64,000 nucleotides of DNA from Brachyhypopomus gauderio (GCF_052324685.1 NC_135211.1:1835105-1899104), one strand, 5' to 3'. Shown: positions 47,312 to 59,605, counted from the first letter of the stretch. Made by a program: numbers and translations. Notes: generated by a model not told the origin, from the letters alone.

Positions 47312-48462
47312 GTTTTATGTAGGACCCCAAAAGCACTTGCTGTCGCCACATGTTGACATGTTGAGCAGGACCTGAGCTATGTTTGTGGAATTTGTGCAGA
47401 GACTAAAGACCTTCACCCTTAAACATTCACTAAACCTGGTGCATGATCTCACATCCCAGAGATTGAGAATCTGGCAAACTAACAATCGAACTGGTCAGGT
47501 AACAGCAGCATTTGAAGTGGGGTCAAAAATGTACCATTAAAGGCACTTGACATCCCCGCTCAGTTTCGTTGCATAGCCTCTTTATAGTTGTTGAAAAAAC
47601 GTTTTGTAGCGGAAGAAAACATTAATTTACTGGAAGACAATCCAGTGATCGCTCTTAATATCAAAGTAAAACATGTACTCTGTCCTGATAAAATTTTGAC
47701 CATGTGCATTTCACCTTGGGATTTAAAGTGTTTCCCGTTAGTCTGAGTACATCAGCTGAAGGCAGCTTAACTTCTTTTTTGGTTCTTGAAGTCTTTTTTT
47801 ATTCTCATCCGAAAGGCATATTCTGTTCCAGAAAACATTGGGGATTCCAATGTATCAATGACCTAGTTGGGAAAATGATTGCTGAACTCTGTAATGATCC
47901 TGATCTCAGCAGTACCAAGTGCCACAAAGGTCCACAAATCAGTTTACTCATGTATTTTATTGCCTATGGTTTGGTTTGTAAATGTGTGTTGGTGATATGG
48001 ATGCATTCATGACACCACATTTTCTGGACAAAATGCGTCTTGGAGCAGAGCTCCTGCAGTGCTTCCATCAAATCTGTTTTGAATAGGTTTTGGGTGCATT
48101 TTCACATATAATTTCAAAAGCGTCATATCTAAGAGGACATAACCCTGCAACTGAAGGCAAGGGAGCTACACTGTGTAAACTGGTGAAAATCATACACATT
48201 CCGATGACTGGTGGACAAAAGGATCAAAACTTTGACAGGAAAAGGGTCTACAAACTGACCTTTTGTTTGAAGACCTGCAGGTCTTGACAAGTGAGTAATT
48301 GAAGGAAGGGCAAATTTTAGACAAGCTAGCAGAAAAGTGTGAGTGACCTTGATGTTGCATCCTTTATGCATTGGCTCATTTCATCAAAAGCCAGCAAACA
48401 GGAGGAATGTGCTTGTTGGGTTTTTCTTTTGAGGAAGAACTATGTAAGCACAGAAGCATCTG

Positions 48463-48468
48463 GTCTCT

Positions 48469-48509
<41 letters not shown>

Positions 48510-48536
48510 ATGGTGGTTCGAGCCCACCCAGGGAAG
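48463..48536 (+). tRNA. tRNA-Asn-GTT: tRNA-Asn(GTT), unit 35, A72 variant
   Basis: G1-A72 mismatch; last A72 copy of the window. Confidence 0.93.
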
Positions 48537-48625
48537 ATGTATGTTCCTTTCTCTTCTTTTTTAGACGTATTTTGCGCAAACAGATTAACTAAATTTCAAC
48601 ATTTCTCTCAAACAAATCAGCCTCT

Positions 48626-48698
48626 CGCCCAACGTGGGGCTCGAACCCACGACCCTGAGATTAAGAGTCTCATGCTCTACCGACTGAGCGAGCCGGAC
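48626..48698 (-). tRNA. tRNA-Lys-CTT: tRNA-Lys(CTT), unit 36, form B
   Basis: U2 and C9; last form-B copy, next to the change of zone. Confidence 0.95.
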
Positions 48699-49849
48699 GT
48701 TTTTTGTAGGACCCCAAAAGCACTTGCTGTCGCCACATGTTGACATGTTGAGCAGGACCTGAGCTATGTTTGTGGAATTTGTGCAGAGACTAAAGACCTT
48801 CACCCTTAAACATTCACTAAACCTGGTGCATGATCTCACATCCCAGAGATTGAGAATCTGGCAAACTAACAATCGAACTGGTCAGGTAACAGCAGCATTT
48901 GAAGTGGGGTCAAAAATGTACCATTAAAGGCACTTGACATCCCCGCTCAGTTTCGTTGCATAGCCTCTTTATAGTTGTTGAAAAAACATTTTGTAGCGGA
49001 AGAAAACATTAATTTACTGGAAGACAATCCAGTGATCGCTCTTAATATCAAAGTAAAACATGTACTCTGTCCTGATAAAATTTTGACCATGTGCATTTCA
49101 CCTTGGGATTTAAAGTGTTTCCCGTTAGTCTGAGTACATCAGCTGAAGGCAGCTTAACTTCTTTTTTGGTTCTTGAAGTCTTTTTTTATTCTCATCCGAA
49201 AGGCATATTCTGTTCCAGAAAACATTGGGGATTCCAATGTATCAATGACCTAGTTGGGAAAATGATTGCTGAACTCTGTAATGATCCTGATCTCAGCAGT
49301 ACCAAGTGCCACAAAGGTCCACAAATCAGTTTACTCATGTATTTTATTGCCTATGGTTTGGTTTGTAAATGTGTGTTGGTGATATGGATGCATTCATGAC
49401 ACCACATTTTCTGGACAAAATGCGTCTTGGAGCAGAGCTCCTGCAGTGCTTCCATCAAATCTGTTTTGAATAGGTTTTGGGTGCATTTTCACATATAATT
49501 TCAAAAGCGTCATATCTAAGAGGACATAACCCTGCAACTGAAGGCAAGGGAGCTACACTGTGTAAACTGGTGAAAATCATACACATTCCGATGACTGGTG
49601 GACAAAAGGATCAAAACTGTGACAGGAAAAGGGTCTACAAACTGACCTTTTGTTTGAAGACCTGCAGGTCGTGACAAGTGAGTAATTGAAGGAAGGGCAA
49701 ATTTTAGACAAGCTAGCAGAAAAGTGTGAGTGACCTTGATGTTGCATCCTTTATGCATTGGCTCATTTCATCAAAAGCCAGCAAACAGGAGGAATGTGCT
49801 TGTTGGGTTTTTCTTTTGAGGAAGAACTATGTAAGCACCGAAGCATCTG

Positions 49850-49923
49850 GTCTCTGTGGCGCAATCGGTTAGCGCGTTCAGCTGTTAACCGAAAGGATGG
49901 TGGTTCGAGCCCACCCAGGGACG
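49850..49923 (+). tRNA. tRNA-Asn-GTT: tRNA-Asn(GTT), unit 36, A30 variant
   Basis: Anticodon-stem 5' strand reads TTCAG: G30 to A gives an A30-C40 mismatch one pair from the loop. Only copy with this change. Confidence 0.9.
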
Positions 49924-50012
49924 ATGTATGTTCCTTTCTCTTCTTTTTTAGACGTATTTTGCGCAAACAGATTAACTAAATTTCAACATTTCTCTCAAAC
50001 AAATCAGCCTCT

Positions 50013-50085
50013 CGCCCAACGTGGGGCTCGAACCCACGACCCTGAGATTAAGAGTCTCATGCTCTACCGACTGAGCTAGCCGGGC
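50013..50085 (-). tRNA. tRNA-Lys-CTT: tRNA-Lys(CTT), unit 37, standard
   Basis: Standard sequence, first type 4 unit. Confidence 0.97.
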
Positions 50086-51236
50086 GTTTTATGTAGGACC
50101 CCAAAAGCACTTGCTGTCGCCACATGTTGACATGTTGAGCAGGACCTGAGCTATGTTTGTGGAATTTGTGCAGAGACTAAAGACCTTCACCCTTAAACAT
50201 TCACTAAACCTGGTGCATGATCTCACATCCCAGAGATTGAGAATCTGGCAAACTAACAATCGAACTGGTCAGGTAACAGCAGCATTTGAAGTGGGGTCAA
50301 AAATGTACCATTAAAGGCACTTGACATCCCCGCTCAGTTTCGTTGCATAGCCTCTTTATAGTTGTTGAAAAAACGTTTTGTAGCGGAAGAAAACATTAAT
50401 TTACTGGAAGACAATCCAGTGATCGCTCTTAATATCAAAGTAAAACATGTACTCTGTCCTGATAAAATTTTGACCATGTGCATTTCACCTTGGGATTTAA
50501 AGTGTTTCCCGTTAGTCTGAGTACATCAGCTGAAGGCAGCTTAACTTCTTTTTTGGTTCTTGAAGTCTTTTTTTATTCTCATCCGAAAGGCATATTCTGT
50601 TCCAGAAAACATTGGGGATTCCAATGTATCAATGACCTAGTTGGGAAAATGATTGCTGAACTCTGTAATGATCCTGATCTCAGCAGTACTAAGTGCCACA
50701 AAGGTCCACAAATCAGTTTACTCATGTATTTTATTGCCTATGGTTTGGTTTGTAAATGTGTGTTGGTGATATGGATGCATTCATGACACCACATTTTCTG
50801 GACAAAATGCGTCTTGGAGCAGAGCTCCTGCAGTGCTTCCATCAAATCTGTTTTGAATAGGTTTTGTGTGCATTTTCACATATAATTTCAAAAGCGTCAT
50901 ATCTAAGAGGACATAACCCTGCAACTGAAGGCAAGGGAGCTACACTGTGTAAACTGGTGAAAATCATACACATTCCGATGACTGGTGGACAAAAGGATCA
51001 AAACTGTGACAGGAAAAGGGTCTACAAACTGACCTTTTGTTTGAAGACCTGCAGGTCGTGACAAGTGAGTAATTGAAGGAAGGGCAAATTTTAGACAAGC
51101 TAGCAGAAAAGTGTGAGTGACCTTGATGTTGCATCCTTTATGCATTGGCTCATTTCATCAAAAGCCAGCAAACAGGAGGAATGTGCTTGTTGGGTTTTTC
51201 TTTTGAGGAAGAACTATGTAAGCTCCGAAGCATCTG

Positions 51237-51310
51237 GTCTCTGTGGCGCAATCGGTTAGCGCGTTCGGCTGTAAACCGAAAGGATGGTGGTTCGAGCCCA
51301 CCCAGGGACG
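51237..51310 (+). tRNA. tRNA-Asn body with GTA (Tyr) anticodon, unit 37
   Basis: The anticodon loop reads CTGTAAA instead of CTGTTAA, so U36 becomes A and the anticodon at 51271-51273 is GTA, which would read UAU/UAC (tyrosine). The rest of the gene is the consensus tRNA-Asn with G1-C72 and G73. Eukaryotic AsnRS uses G34-U35-U36 as identity; eukaryotic TyrRS needs C1-G72 and A73, absent here. A poorly charged or uncharged tRNA is therefore likelier than real recoding. A and B boxes and the T6 terminator are intact, so it may be transcribed. The upstream flank also differs ('agctccg'). Confidence 0.88.
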
Positions 51311-51399
51311 ATGTATGTTCCTTTCTCTTCTTTTTTAGACGTATTTTGCGCAAACAGATTAACTAAATTTCAACATTTCTCTCAAACAAATCAGCCTCT

Positions 51400-51472
51400 C
51401 GCCCAACGTGGGGCTCGAACCCACGACCCTGAGATTAAGAGTCTCATGCTCTACCGACTGAGCTAGCCGGGC
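51400..51472 (-). tRNA. tRNA-Lys-CTT: tRNA-Lys(CTT), unit 38, standard
   Basis: Standard sequence; spacer carries the 'gactttc' marker. Confidence 0.97.
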
Positions 51473-52623
51473 GTTTTATGTAGGACCCCAAAAGCACTTG
51501 CTGTCGCCACATGTTGACATGTTGAGCAGGACCTGAGCTATGTTTGTGGAATTTGTGCAGAGACTAAAGACTTTCACCCTTAAACATTCACTAAACCTGG
51601 TGCATGATCTCACATCCCAGAGATTGAGAATCTGGCAAACTAACAATCGAACTGGTCAGGTAACAGCAGCATTTGAAGTGGGGTCAAAAATGTACCATTA
51701 AAGGCACTTGACATCCCCGCTCAGTTTCGTTGCATAGCCTCTTTATAGTTGTTGAAAAAACGTTTTGTAGCGGAAGAAAACATTAATTTACTGGAAGACA
51801 ATCCAGTGATCGCTCTTAATATCAAAGTAAAACATGTACTCTGTCCTGATAAAATTTTGACCATGTGCATTTCACCTTGGGATTTAAAGTGTTTCCCGTT
51901 AGTCTGAGTACATCAGCTGAAGGCAGCTTAACTTCTTTTTTGGTTCTTGAAGTCTTTTTTTATTCTCATCCGAAAGGCATATTCTGTTCCAGAAAACATT
52001 GGGGATTCCAATGTATCAATGACCTAGTTGGGAAAATGATTGCTGAACTCTGTAATGATCCTGATCTCAGCAGTACCAAGTGCCACAAAGGTCCACAAAT
52101 CAGTTTACTCATGTATTTTATTGCCTATGGTTTGGTTTGTAAATGTGTGTTGGTGATATGGATGCATTCATGACACCACATTTTCTGGACAAAATGCGTC
52201 TTGGAGCAGAGCTCCTGCAGTGCTTCCATCAAATCTGTTTTGAATAGGTTTTGGGTGCATTTTCACATATAATTTCAAAAGCGTCATATCTAAGAGGACA
52301 TAACCCTGCAACTGAAGGCAAGGGAGCTACACTGTGTAAACTGGTGAAAATCATACACATTCCGATGACTGGTGGACAAAAGGATCAAAACTGTGACAGG
52401 AAAAGGGTCTACAAACTGACCTTTTGTTTGAAGACCTGCAGGTCGTGACAAGTGAGTAATTGAAGGAAGGGCAAATTTTAGACAAGCTAGCAGAAAAGTG
52501 TGAGTGACCTTGATGTTGCATCCTTTATGCATTGGCTCATTTCATCAAAAGCCAGCAAACAGGAGGAATGTGCTTGTTGGGTTTTTCTTTTGAGGAAGAA
52601 CTATGTAAGCACCGAAGCATCCG

Positions 52624-52629
52624 GTCTCT

Positions 52630-52670
<41 letters not shown>

Positions 52671-52697
52671 ATGGTGGTTCGAGCCCACCCAGGGACG
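52624..52697 (+). tRNA. tRNA-Asn-GTT: tRNA-Asn(GTT), unit 38, consensus
   Basis: Consensus gene; upstream base changed ('gcatccg'), shared with units 39, 42 and 46. Confidence 0.97.
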
Positions 52698-52786
52698 ATG
52701 TATGTTCCTTTCTCTTCTTTTTTAGACGTATTTTGCGCAAACAGATTAACTAAATTTCAACATTTCTCTCAAACAAATCTGCCTCT

Positions 52787-52859
52787 CGCCCAACGTGGGG
52801 CTCGAACCCACGACCCTGAGATTAAGAGTCTCATGCTCTACCGACTGAGCTAGCCGGGC
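52787..52859 (-). tRNA. tRNA-Lys-CTT: tRNA-Lys(CTT), unit 39, standard
   Basis: Standard gene; trailer region carries 'aaatctgcc'. Confidence 0.97.
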
Positions 52860-54010
52860 GTTTTATGTAGGACCCCAAAAGCACTTGCTGTCGCCACATG
52901 TTGACATGTTGAGCAGGACCTGAGCTATGTTTGTGGAATTTGTGCAGAGACTAAAGACCTTCACCCTTAAACATTCACTAAACCTGGTGCATGATCTCAC
53001 ATCCCAGAGATTGAGAATCTGGCAAACTAACAATCGAACTGGTCAGGTAACAGCAGCATTTGAAGTGGGGTCAAAAATGTACCATTAAAGGCACTTGACA
53101 TCCCCGCTCAGTTTCGTTGCATAGCCTCTTTATAGTTGTTGAAAAAACGTTTTGTAGCGGAAGAAAACATTAATTTACTGGAAGACAATCCAGTGATCGC
53201 TCTTAATATCAAAGTAAAACATGTACTCTGTCCTGATAAAATTTTGACCATGTGCATTTCACCTTGGGATTTAAAGTGTTTCCCTTTAGTCTGAGTACAT
53301 CAGCTGAAGGCAGCTTAACTTCTTTTTTGGTTCTTGAAGTCTTTTTTTATTCTCATCCGAAAGGCATATTCTGTTCCAGAAAACATTGGGGATTCCAATG
53401 TATCAATGACCTAGTTGGGAAAATGATTGCTGAACTCTGTAATGATCCTGATCTCAGCAGTACCAAGTGCCACAAAGGTCCACAAATCAGTTTACTCATG
53501 TATTTTATTGCCTATGGTTTGGTTTGTAAATGTGTGTTGGTGATATGGATGCATTCATGACACCACATTTTCTGGACAAAATGCGTCTTGGAGCAGAGCT
53601 CCTGCAGTGCTTCCATCAAATCTGTTTTGAATAGGTTTTGGGTGCATTTTCACATATAATTTCAAAAGCGTCATATCTAAGAGGACATAACCCTGCAACT
53701 GAAGGCAAGGGAGCTACACTGTGTAAACTGGTGAAAATCATACACATTCCGATGACTGGTGGACAAAAGGATCAAAACTGTGACAGGAAAAGGGTCTACA
53801 AACTGACCTTTTGTTTGAAGACCTGCAGGTCGTGACAAGTGAGTAATTGAAGGAAGGGCAAATTTTAGACAAGCTAGCAGAAAAGTGTGAGTGACCTTGA
53901 TGTTGCATCCTTTATGCATTGGCTCATTTCATCAAAAGCCAGCAAACAGGAGGAATGTGCTTGTTGGGTTTTTCTTTTGAGGAAGAACTATGTAAGCACC
54001 GAAGCATCCG

Positions 54011-54016
54011 GTCTCT

Positions 54017-54057
<41 letters not shown>

Positions 54058-54084
54058 ATGGTGGTTCGAGCCCACCCAGGGACG
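54011..54084 (+). tRNA. tRNA-Asn-GTT: tRNA-Asn(GTT), unit 39, consensus
   Basis: Consensus gene with 'gcatccg' flank. Confidence 0.97.
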
Positions 54085-54173
54085 ATGTATGTTCCTTTCT
54101 CTTCTTTTTTAGACGTATTTTGCGCAAACAGATTAACTAAATTTCAACATTTCTCTCAAACAAATCAGCCTCT

Positions 54174-54246
54174 CGCCCAACGTGGGGCTCGAACCCACGA
54201 CCCTGAGATTAAGAGTCTCATGCTCTACCGACTGAGCTAGCCGGGC
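54174..54246 (-). tRNA. tRNA-Lys-CTT: tRNA-Lys(CTT), unit 40, standard
   Basis: Standard sequence. Confidence 0.97.
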
Positions 54247-55397
54247 GTTTTATGTAGGACCCCAAAAGCACTTGCTGTCGCCACATGTTGACATGTTGAG
54301 CAGGACCTGAGCTATGTTTGTGGAATTTGTGCAGAGACTAAAGACCTTCACCCTTAAACATTCACTAAACCTGGTGCATGATCTCACATCCCAGAGATTG
54401 AGAATCTGGCAAACTAACAATCGAACTGGTCAGGTAACAGCAGCATTTGAAGTGGGGTCAAAAATGTACCATTAAAGGCACTTGACATCCCCGCTCAGTT
54501 TCGTTGCATAGCCTCTTTATAGTTGTTGAAAAAACGTTTTGTAGCGGAAGAAAACATTAATTTACTGGAAGACAATCCAGTGATCGCTCTTAATATCAAA
54601 GTAAAACATGTACTCTGTCCTGATAAAATTTTGACCATGTGCATTTCACCTTGGGATTTAAAGTGTTTCCCTTTAGTCTGAGTACATCAGCTGAAGGCAG
54701 CTTAACTTCTTTTTTGGTTCTTGAAGTCTTTTTTTATTCTCATCCGAAAGGCATATTCTGTTCCAGAAAACATTGGGGATTCCAATGTATCAATGACCTA
54801 GTTGGGAAAATGATTGCTGAACTCTGTAATGATCCTGATCTCAGCAGTACCAAGTGCCACAAAGGTCCACAAATCAGTTTACTCATGTATTTTATTGCCT
54901 ATGGTTTGGTTTGTAAATGTGTGTTGGTGATATGGATGCATTCATGACACCACATTTTCTGGACAAAATGCGTCTTGGAGCAGAGCTCCTGCAGTGCTTC
55001 CATCAAATCTGTTTTGAATAGGTTTTGGGTGCATTTTCACATATAATTTCAAAAGCGTCATATCTAAGAGGACATAACCCTGCAACTGAAGGCAAGGGAG
55101 CTACACTGTGTAAACTGGTGAAAATCATACACATTCCGATGACTGGTGGACAAAAGGATCAAAACTGTGACAGGAAAAGGGTCTACAAACTGACCTTTTG
55201 TTTGAAGACCTGCAGGTCGTGACAAGTGAGTAATTGAAGGAAGGGCAAATTTTAGACAAGCTAGCAGAAAAGTGTGAGTGACCTTGATGTTGCATCCTTT
55301 ATGCATTGGCTCATTTCATCAAAAGCCAGCAAACAGGAGGAATGTGCTTGTTGGGTTTTTCTTTTGAGGGAGAACTATGTAAGCACCGAAGCATCTG

Positions 55398-55403
55398 GTC
55401 TCT

Positions 55404-55444
<41 letters not shown>

Positions 55445-55471
55445 ATGGTGGTTCGAGCCCACCCAGGGACG
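55398..55471 (+). tRNA. tRNA-Asn-GTT: tRNA-Asn(GTT), unit 40, consensus
   Basis: Consensus gene; 'gaggg' upstream marker shared with unit 43. Confidence 0.97.
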
Positions 55472-55560
55472 ATGTATGTTCCTTTCTCTTCTTTTTTAGA
55501 CGTATTTTGCGCAAACAGATTAACTAAATTTCAACATTTCTCTCAAACAAATCAGCCTCT

Positions 55561-55633
55561 CGCCCAACGTGGGGCTCGAACCCACGACCCTGAGATTAAG
55601 AGACTCATGCTCTACCGACTGAGCTAGCCGGGC
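55561..55633 (-). tRNA. tRNA-Lys-CTT: tRNA-Lys(CTT), unit 41, U31 variant
   Basis: Anticodon-stem 5' strand reads TGAGT: A31 to T gives a U31-U39 mismatch at the loop-closing pair, effectively widening the anticodon loop. Shared with units 44 and 45. Confidence 0.92.
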
Positions 55634-56784
55634 GTTTTATGTAGGACCCCAAAAGCACTTGCTGTCGCCACATGTTGACATGTTGAGCAGGACCTGAGCT
55701 ATGTTTGTGGAATTTGTGCAGAGACTAAAGACCTTCACCCTTAAACATTCACTAAACCTGGTGCATGATCTCACATCCCAGAGATTGAGAATCTGGCAAA
55801 CTAACAATCGAACTGGTCAGGTAACAGCAGCATTTGAAGTGGGGTCAAAAATGTACCATTAAAGGCACTTGACATCCCCGCTCAGTTTCGTTGCATAGCC
55901 TCTTTATAGTTGTTGAAAAAACGTTTTGTAGCGGAAGAAAACATTAATTTACTGGAAGACAATCCAGTGATCGCTCTTAATATCAAAGTAAAACATGTAC
56001 TCTGTCCTGATAAAATTTTGACCATGTGCATTTCACCTTGGGATTTAAAGTGTTTCCCGTTAGTCTGAGTACATCAGCTGAAGGCAGCTTAACTTCTTTT
56101 TTGGTTCTTGAAGTCTTTTTTTATTCTCATCCGAAAGGCATATTCTGTTCCAGAAAACATTGGGGATTCCAATGTATCAATGACCTAGTTGGGAAAATGA
56201 TTGCTGAACTCTGTAATGATCCTGATCTCAGCAGTACCAAGTTCCACAAAGGTCCACAAATCAGTTTACTCATGTATTTTATTGCCTATGGTTTGGTTTG
56301 TAAATGTGTGTTGGTGATATGGATGCATTCATGACACCACATTTTCTGGACAAAATGTGTCTTGGAGCAGAGCTCCTGCAGTGCTTCCATCAAATCTGTT
56401 TTGAATAGGTTTTGGGTGCATTTTCACATATAATTTCAAAAGCGTCATATCTAAGAGGACATAACCCTGCAACTGAAGGCAAGGGAGCTACACTGTGTAA
56501 ACTGGTGAAAATCATACACATTCCGATGACTGGTGGACAAAAGGATCAAAACTTTGACAGGAAAAGGGTCTACAAACTGACCTTTTGTTTGAAGACCTGC
56601 AGGTCTTGACAAGTGAGTAATTGAAGGAAGGGCAAATTTTAGACAAGCTAGCAGAAAAGTGTGAGTGACCTTGATGTTGCATCCTTTATGCATTGGCTCA
56701 TTTCATCAAAAGCCAGCAAACAGGAGGAATGTGCTTGTTGGGTTTTTCTTTTGAGGAAGAACTATGTAAGCACCGAAGCATCTG

Positions 56785-56858
56785 GTCTCTGTGGCGCAAT
56801 CGGTTAGCGCTTTTGGCTGTTAACCGAAAGGATGGTGGTTCGAGCCCATCCAGGGATG
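56785..56858 (+). tRNA. tRNA-Asn-GTT: tRNA-Asn(GTT), unit 41, four-change variant
   Basis: Differs from consensus at G26 to T, C29 to T, C64 to T and C72 to T. The three stem changes each turn a G-C pair into a G-U wobble (29-41, 50-64, 1-72), so all helices can still form. Anticodon GTT kept. Identical pattern only in unit 45. Confidence 0.92.
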
Positions 56859-56947
56859 ATGTATGTTCCTTTCTCTTCTTTTTTAGACGTATTTTGCGCA
56901 AACAGATTAACTAAATTTCAACATTTCTCTCAAACAAATCTGCCTCT

Positions 56948-57020
56948 CGCCCAACGTGGGGCTCGAACGCACGACCCTGAGATTAAGAGTCTCATGCTCT
57001 ACCGACTGAGCTAGCCGGGC
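56948..57020 (-). tRNA. tRNA-Lys-CTT: tRNA-Lys(CTT), unit 42, C52 variant
   Basis: G52 to C gives a C52-C62 mismatch in the T stem and alters the first B-box base. The upstream flank is 'gggcat'. Confidence 0.9.
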
Positions 57021-58171
57021 ATTTTATGTAGGACCCCAAAAGCACTTGCTGTCGCCACATGTTGACATGTTGAGCAGGACCTGAGCTATGTTTGTGGAAT
57101 TTGTGCAGAGACTAAAGACTTTCACCCTTAAACATTCACTAAACCTGGTGCATGATCTCACATCCCAGAGATTGAGAATCTGGCAAACTAACAATCGAAC
57201 TGGTCAGGTAACAGCAGCATTTGAAGTGGGGTCAAAAATGTACCATTAAAGGCACTTGACATCCCCGCTCAGTTTCGTTGCATAGCCTCTTTATAGTTGT
57301 TGAAAAAACGTTTTGTAGCGGAAGAAAACATTAATTTACTGGAAGACAATCCAGTGATCGCTCTTAATATCAAAGTAAAACATGTACTCTGTCCTGATAA
57401 AATTTTGACCATGTGCATTTCACCTTGGGATTTAAAGTGTTTCCCGTTAGTCTGAGTACATCAGCTGAAGGCAGCTTAACTTCTTTTTTGGTTCTTGAAG
57501 TCTTTTTTTATTCTCATCCGAAAGGCATATTCTGTTCCAGAAAACATTGGGGATTCCAATGTATCAATGACCTAGTTGGGAAAATGATTGCTGAACTCTG
57601 TAATGATCCTGATCTCAGCAGTACCAAGTGCCACAAAGGTCCACAAATCAGTTTACTCATGTATTTTATTGCCTATGGTTTGGTTTGTAAATGTGTGTTG
57701 GTGATATGGATGCATTCATGACACCACATTTTCTGGACAAAATGCGTCTTGGAGCAGAGCTCCTGCAGTGCTTCCATCAAATCTGTTTTGAATAGGTTTT
57801 GGGTGCATTTTCACATATAATTTCAAAAGCGTCATATCTAAGAGGACATAACCCTGCAACTGAAGGCAAGGGAGCTACACTGTGTAAACTGGTGAAAATC
57901 ATACACATTCCGATGACTGGTGGACAAAAGGATCAAAACTGTGACAGGAAAAGGGTCTACAAACTGACCTTTTGTTTGAAGACCTGCAGGTCGTGACAAG
58001 TGAGTAATTGAAGGAAGGGCAAATTTTAGACAAGCTAGCAGAAAAGTGTGAGTGACCTTGATGTTGCATCCTTTATGCATTGGCTCATTTCATCAAAAGC
58101 CAGCAAACAGGAGGAATGTGCTTGTTGGGTTTTTCTTTTGAGGAAGAACTATGTAAGCACCGAAGCATCCG

Positions 58172-58177
58172 GTCTCT

Positions 58178-58218
<41 letters not shown>

Positions 58219-58245
58219 ATGGTGGTTCGAGCCCACCCAGGGACG
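58172..58245 (+). tRNA. tRNA-Asn-GTT: tRNA-Asn(GTT), unit 42, consensus
   Basis: Consensus gene with 'gcatccg' flank. Confidence 0.97.
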
Positions 58246-58334
58246 ATGTATGTTCCTTTCTCTTCTTTTTTAGACGTATTTTGCGCAAACAGATTAACTA
58301 AATTTCAACATTTCTCTCAAACAAATCAGCCTCT

Positions 58335-58407
58335 CGCCCAACGTGGGGCTCGAACCCACGACCCTGAGATTAAGAGTCTCATGCTCTACCGACTGAGCTA
58401 GCCGGGC
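58335..58407 (-). tRNA. tRNA-Lys-CTT: tRNA-Lys(CTT), unit 43, standard
   Basis: Standard sequence. Confidence 0.97.
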
Positions 58408-59558
58408 GTTTTATGTAGGACCCCAAAAGCACTTGCTGTCGCCACATGTTGACATGTTGAGCAGGACCTGAGCTATGTTTGTGGAATTTGTGCAGAGACT
58501 AAAGACCTTCACCCTTAAACATTCACTAAACCTGGTGCATGATCTCACATCCCAGAGATTGAGAATCTGGCAAACTAACAATCGAACTGGTCAGGTAACA
58601 GCAGCATTTGAAGTGGGGTCAAAAATGTACCATTAAAGGCACTTGACATCCCCGCTCAGTTTCGTTGCATAGCCTCTTTATAGTTGTTGAAAAAACGTTT
58701 TGTAGCGGAAGAAAACATTAATTTACTGGAAGACAATCCAGTGATCGCTCTTAATATCAAAGTAAAACATGTACTCTGTCCTGATAAAATTTTGACCATG
58801 TGCATTTCACCTTGGGATTTAAAGTGTTTCCCTTTAGTCTGAGTACATCAGCTGAAGGCAGCTTAACTTCTTTTTTGGTTCTTGAAGTCTTTTTTTATTC
58901 TCATCCGAAAGGCATATTCTGTTCCAGAAAACATTGGGGATTCCAATGTATCAATGACCTAGTTGGGAAAATGATTGCTGAACTCTGTAATGATCCTGAT
59001 CTCAGCAGTACCAAGTGCCACAAAGGTCCACAAATCAGTTTACTCATGTATTTTATTGCCTATGGTTTGGTTTGTAAATGTGTGTTGGTGATATGGATGC
59101 ATTCATGACACCACATTTTCTGGACAAAATGCGTCTTGGAGCAGAGCTCCTGCAGTGCTTCCATCAAATCTGTTTTGAATAGGTTTTGGGTGCATTTTCA
59201 CATATAATTTCAAAAGCGTCATATCTAAGAGGACATAACCCTGCAACTGAAGGCAAGGGAGCTACACTGTGTAAACTGGTGAAAATCATACACATTCCGA
59301 TGACTGGTGGACAAAAGGATCAAAACTGTGACAGGAAAAGGGTCTACAAACTGACCTTTTGTTTGAAGACCTGCAGGTCGTGACAAGTGAGTAATTGAAG
59401 GAAGGGCAAATTTTAGACAAGCTAGCAGAAAAGTGTGAGTGACCTTGATGTTGCATCCTTTATGCATTGGCTCATTTCATCAAAAGCCAGCAAACAGGAG
59501 GAATGTGCTTGTTGGGTTTTTCTTTTGAGGGAGAACTATGTAAGCACCGAAGCATCTG

Positions 59559-59564
59559 GTCTCT

Positions 59565-59605
<41 letters not shown>

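Larger units (their letters stand above)
1..49923. repeat. Left zone: mixed dimer/trimer higher-order repeat (types 1-3)
   Basis: Type 1 units (85-bp gap) are numbers 1, 3, 5, 8, 10, 12, 15, 18, 24, 27, 29, 32 and 35; unit 20 is type-1-like but has an 89-bp gap. Between them lie one or two units of type 2 (form-B tRNA-Lys) and/or type 3 ('gacata' gap: units 4, 7, 14, 17, 23, 26, 31, 34). A type 3 unit is always followed by a type 1-like 85-bp gap. The resulting higher-order periods are 2,770 bp (1,383+1,387) and 4,157 bp (1,383+2x1,387). Confidence 0.9.
56020..57130. repeat. Long duplicate, partner of 61568-62678
   Basis: This stretch and 61568-62678, exactly 5,548 bp (four units) away, share a set of rare variants: 'gttccac', 'aaatgtgtc', the four-change tRNA-Asn, 'aaatctgcc' in the gap, the C52 tRNA-Lys with 'gggcat' flank, and 'gactttc'. 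Seven linked rare markers imply recent copying as one tract. Confidence 0.9.
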
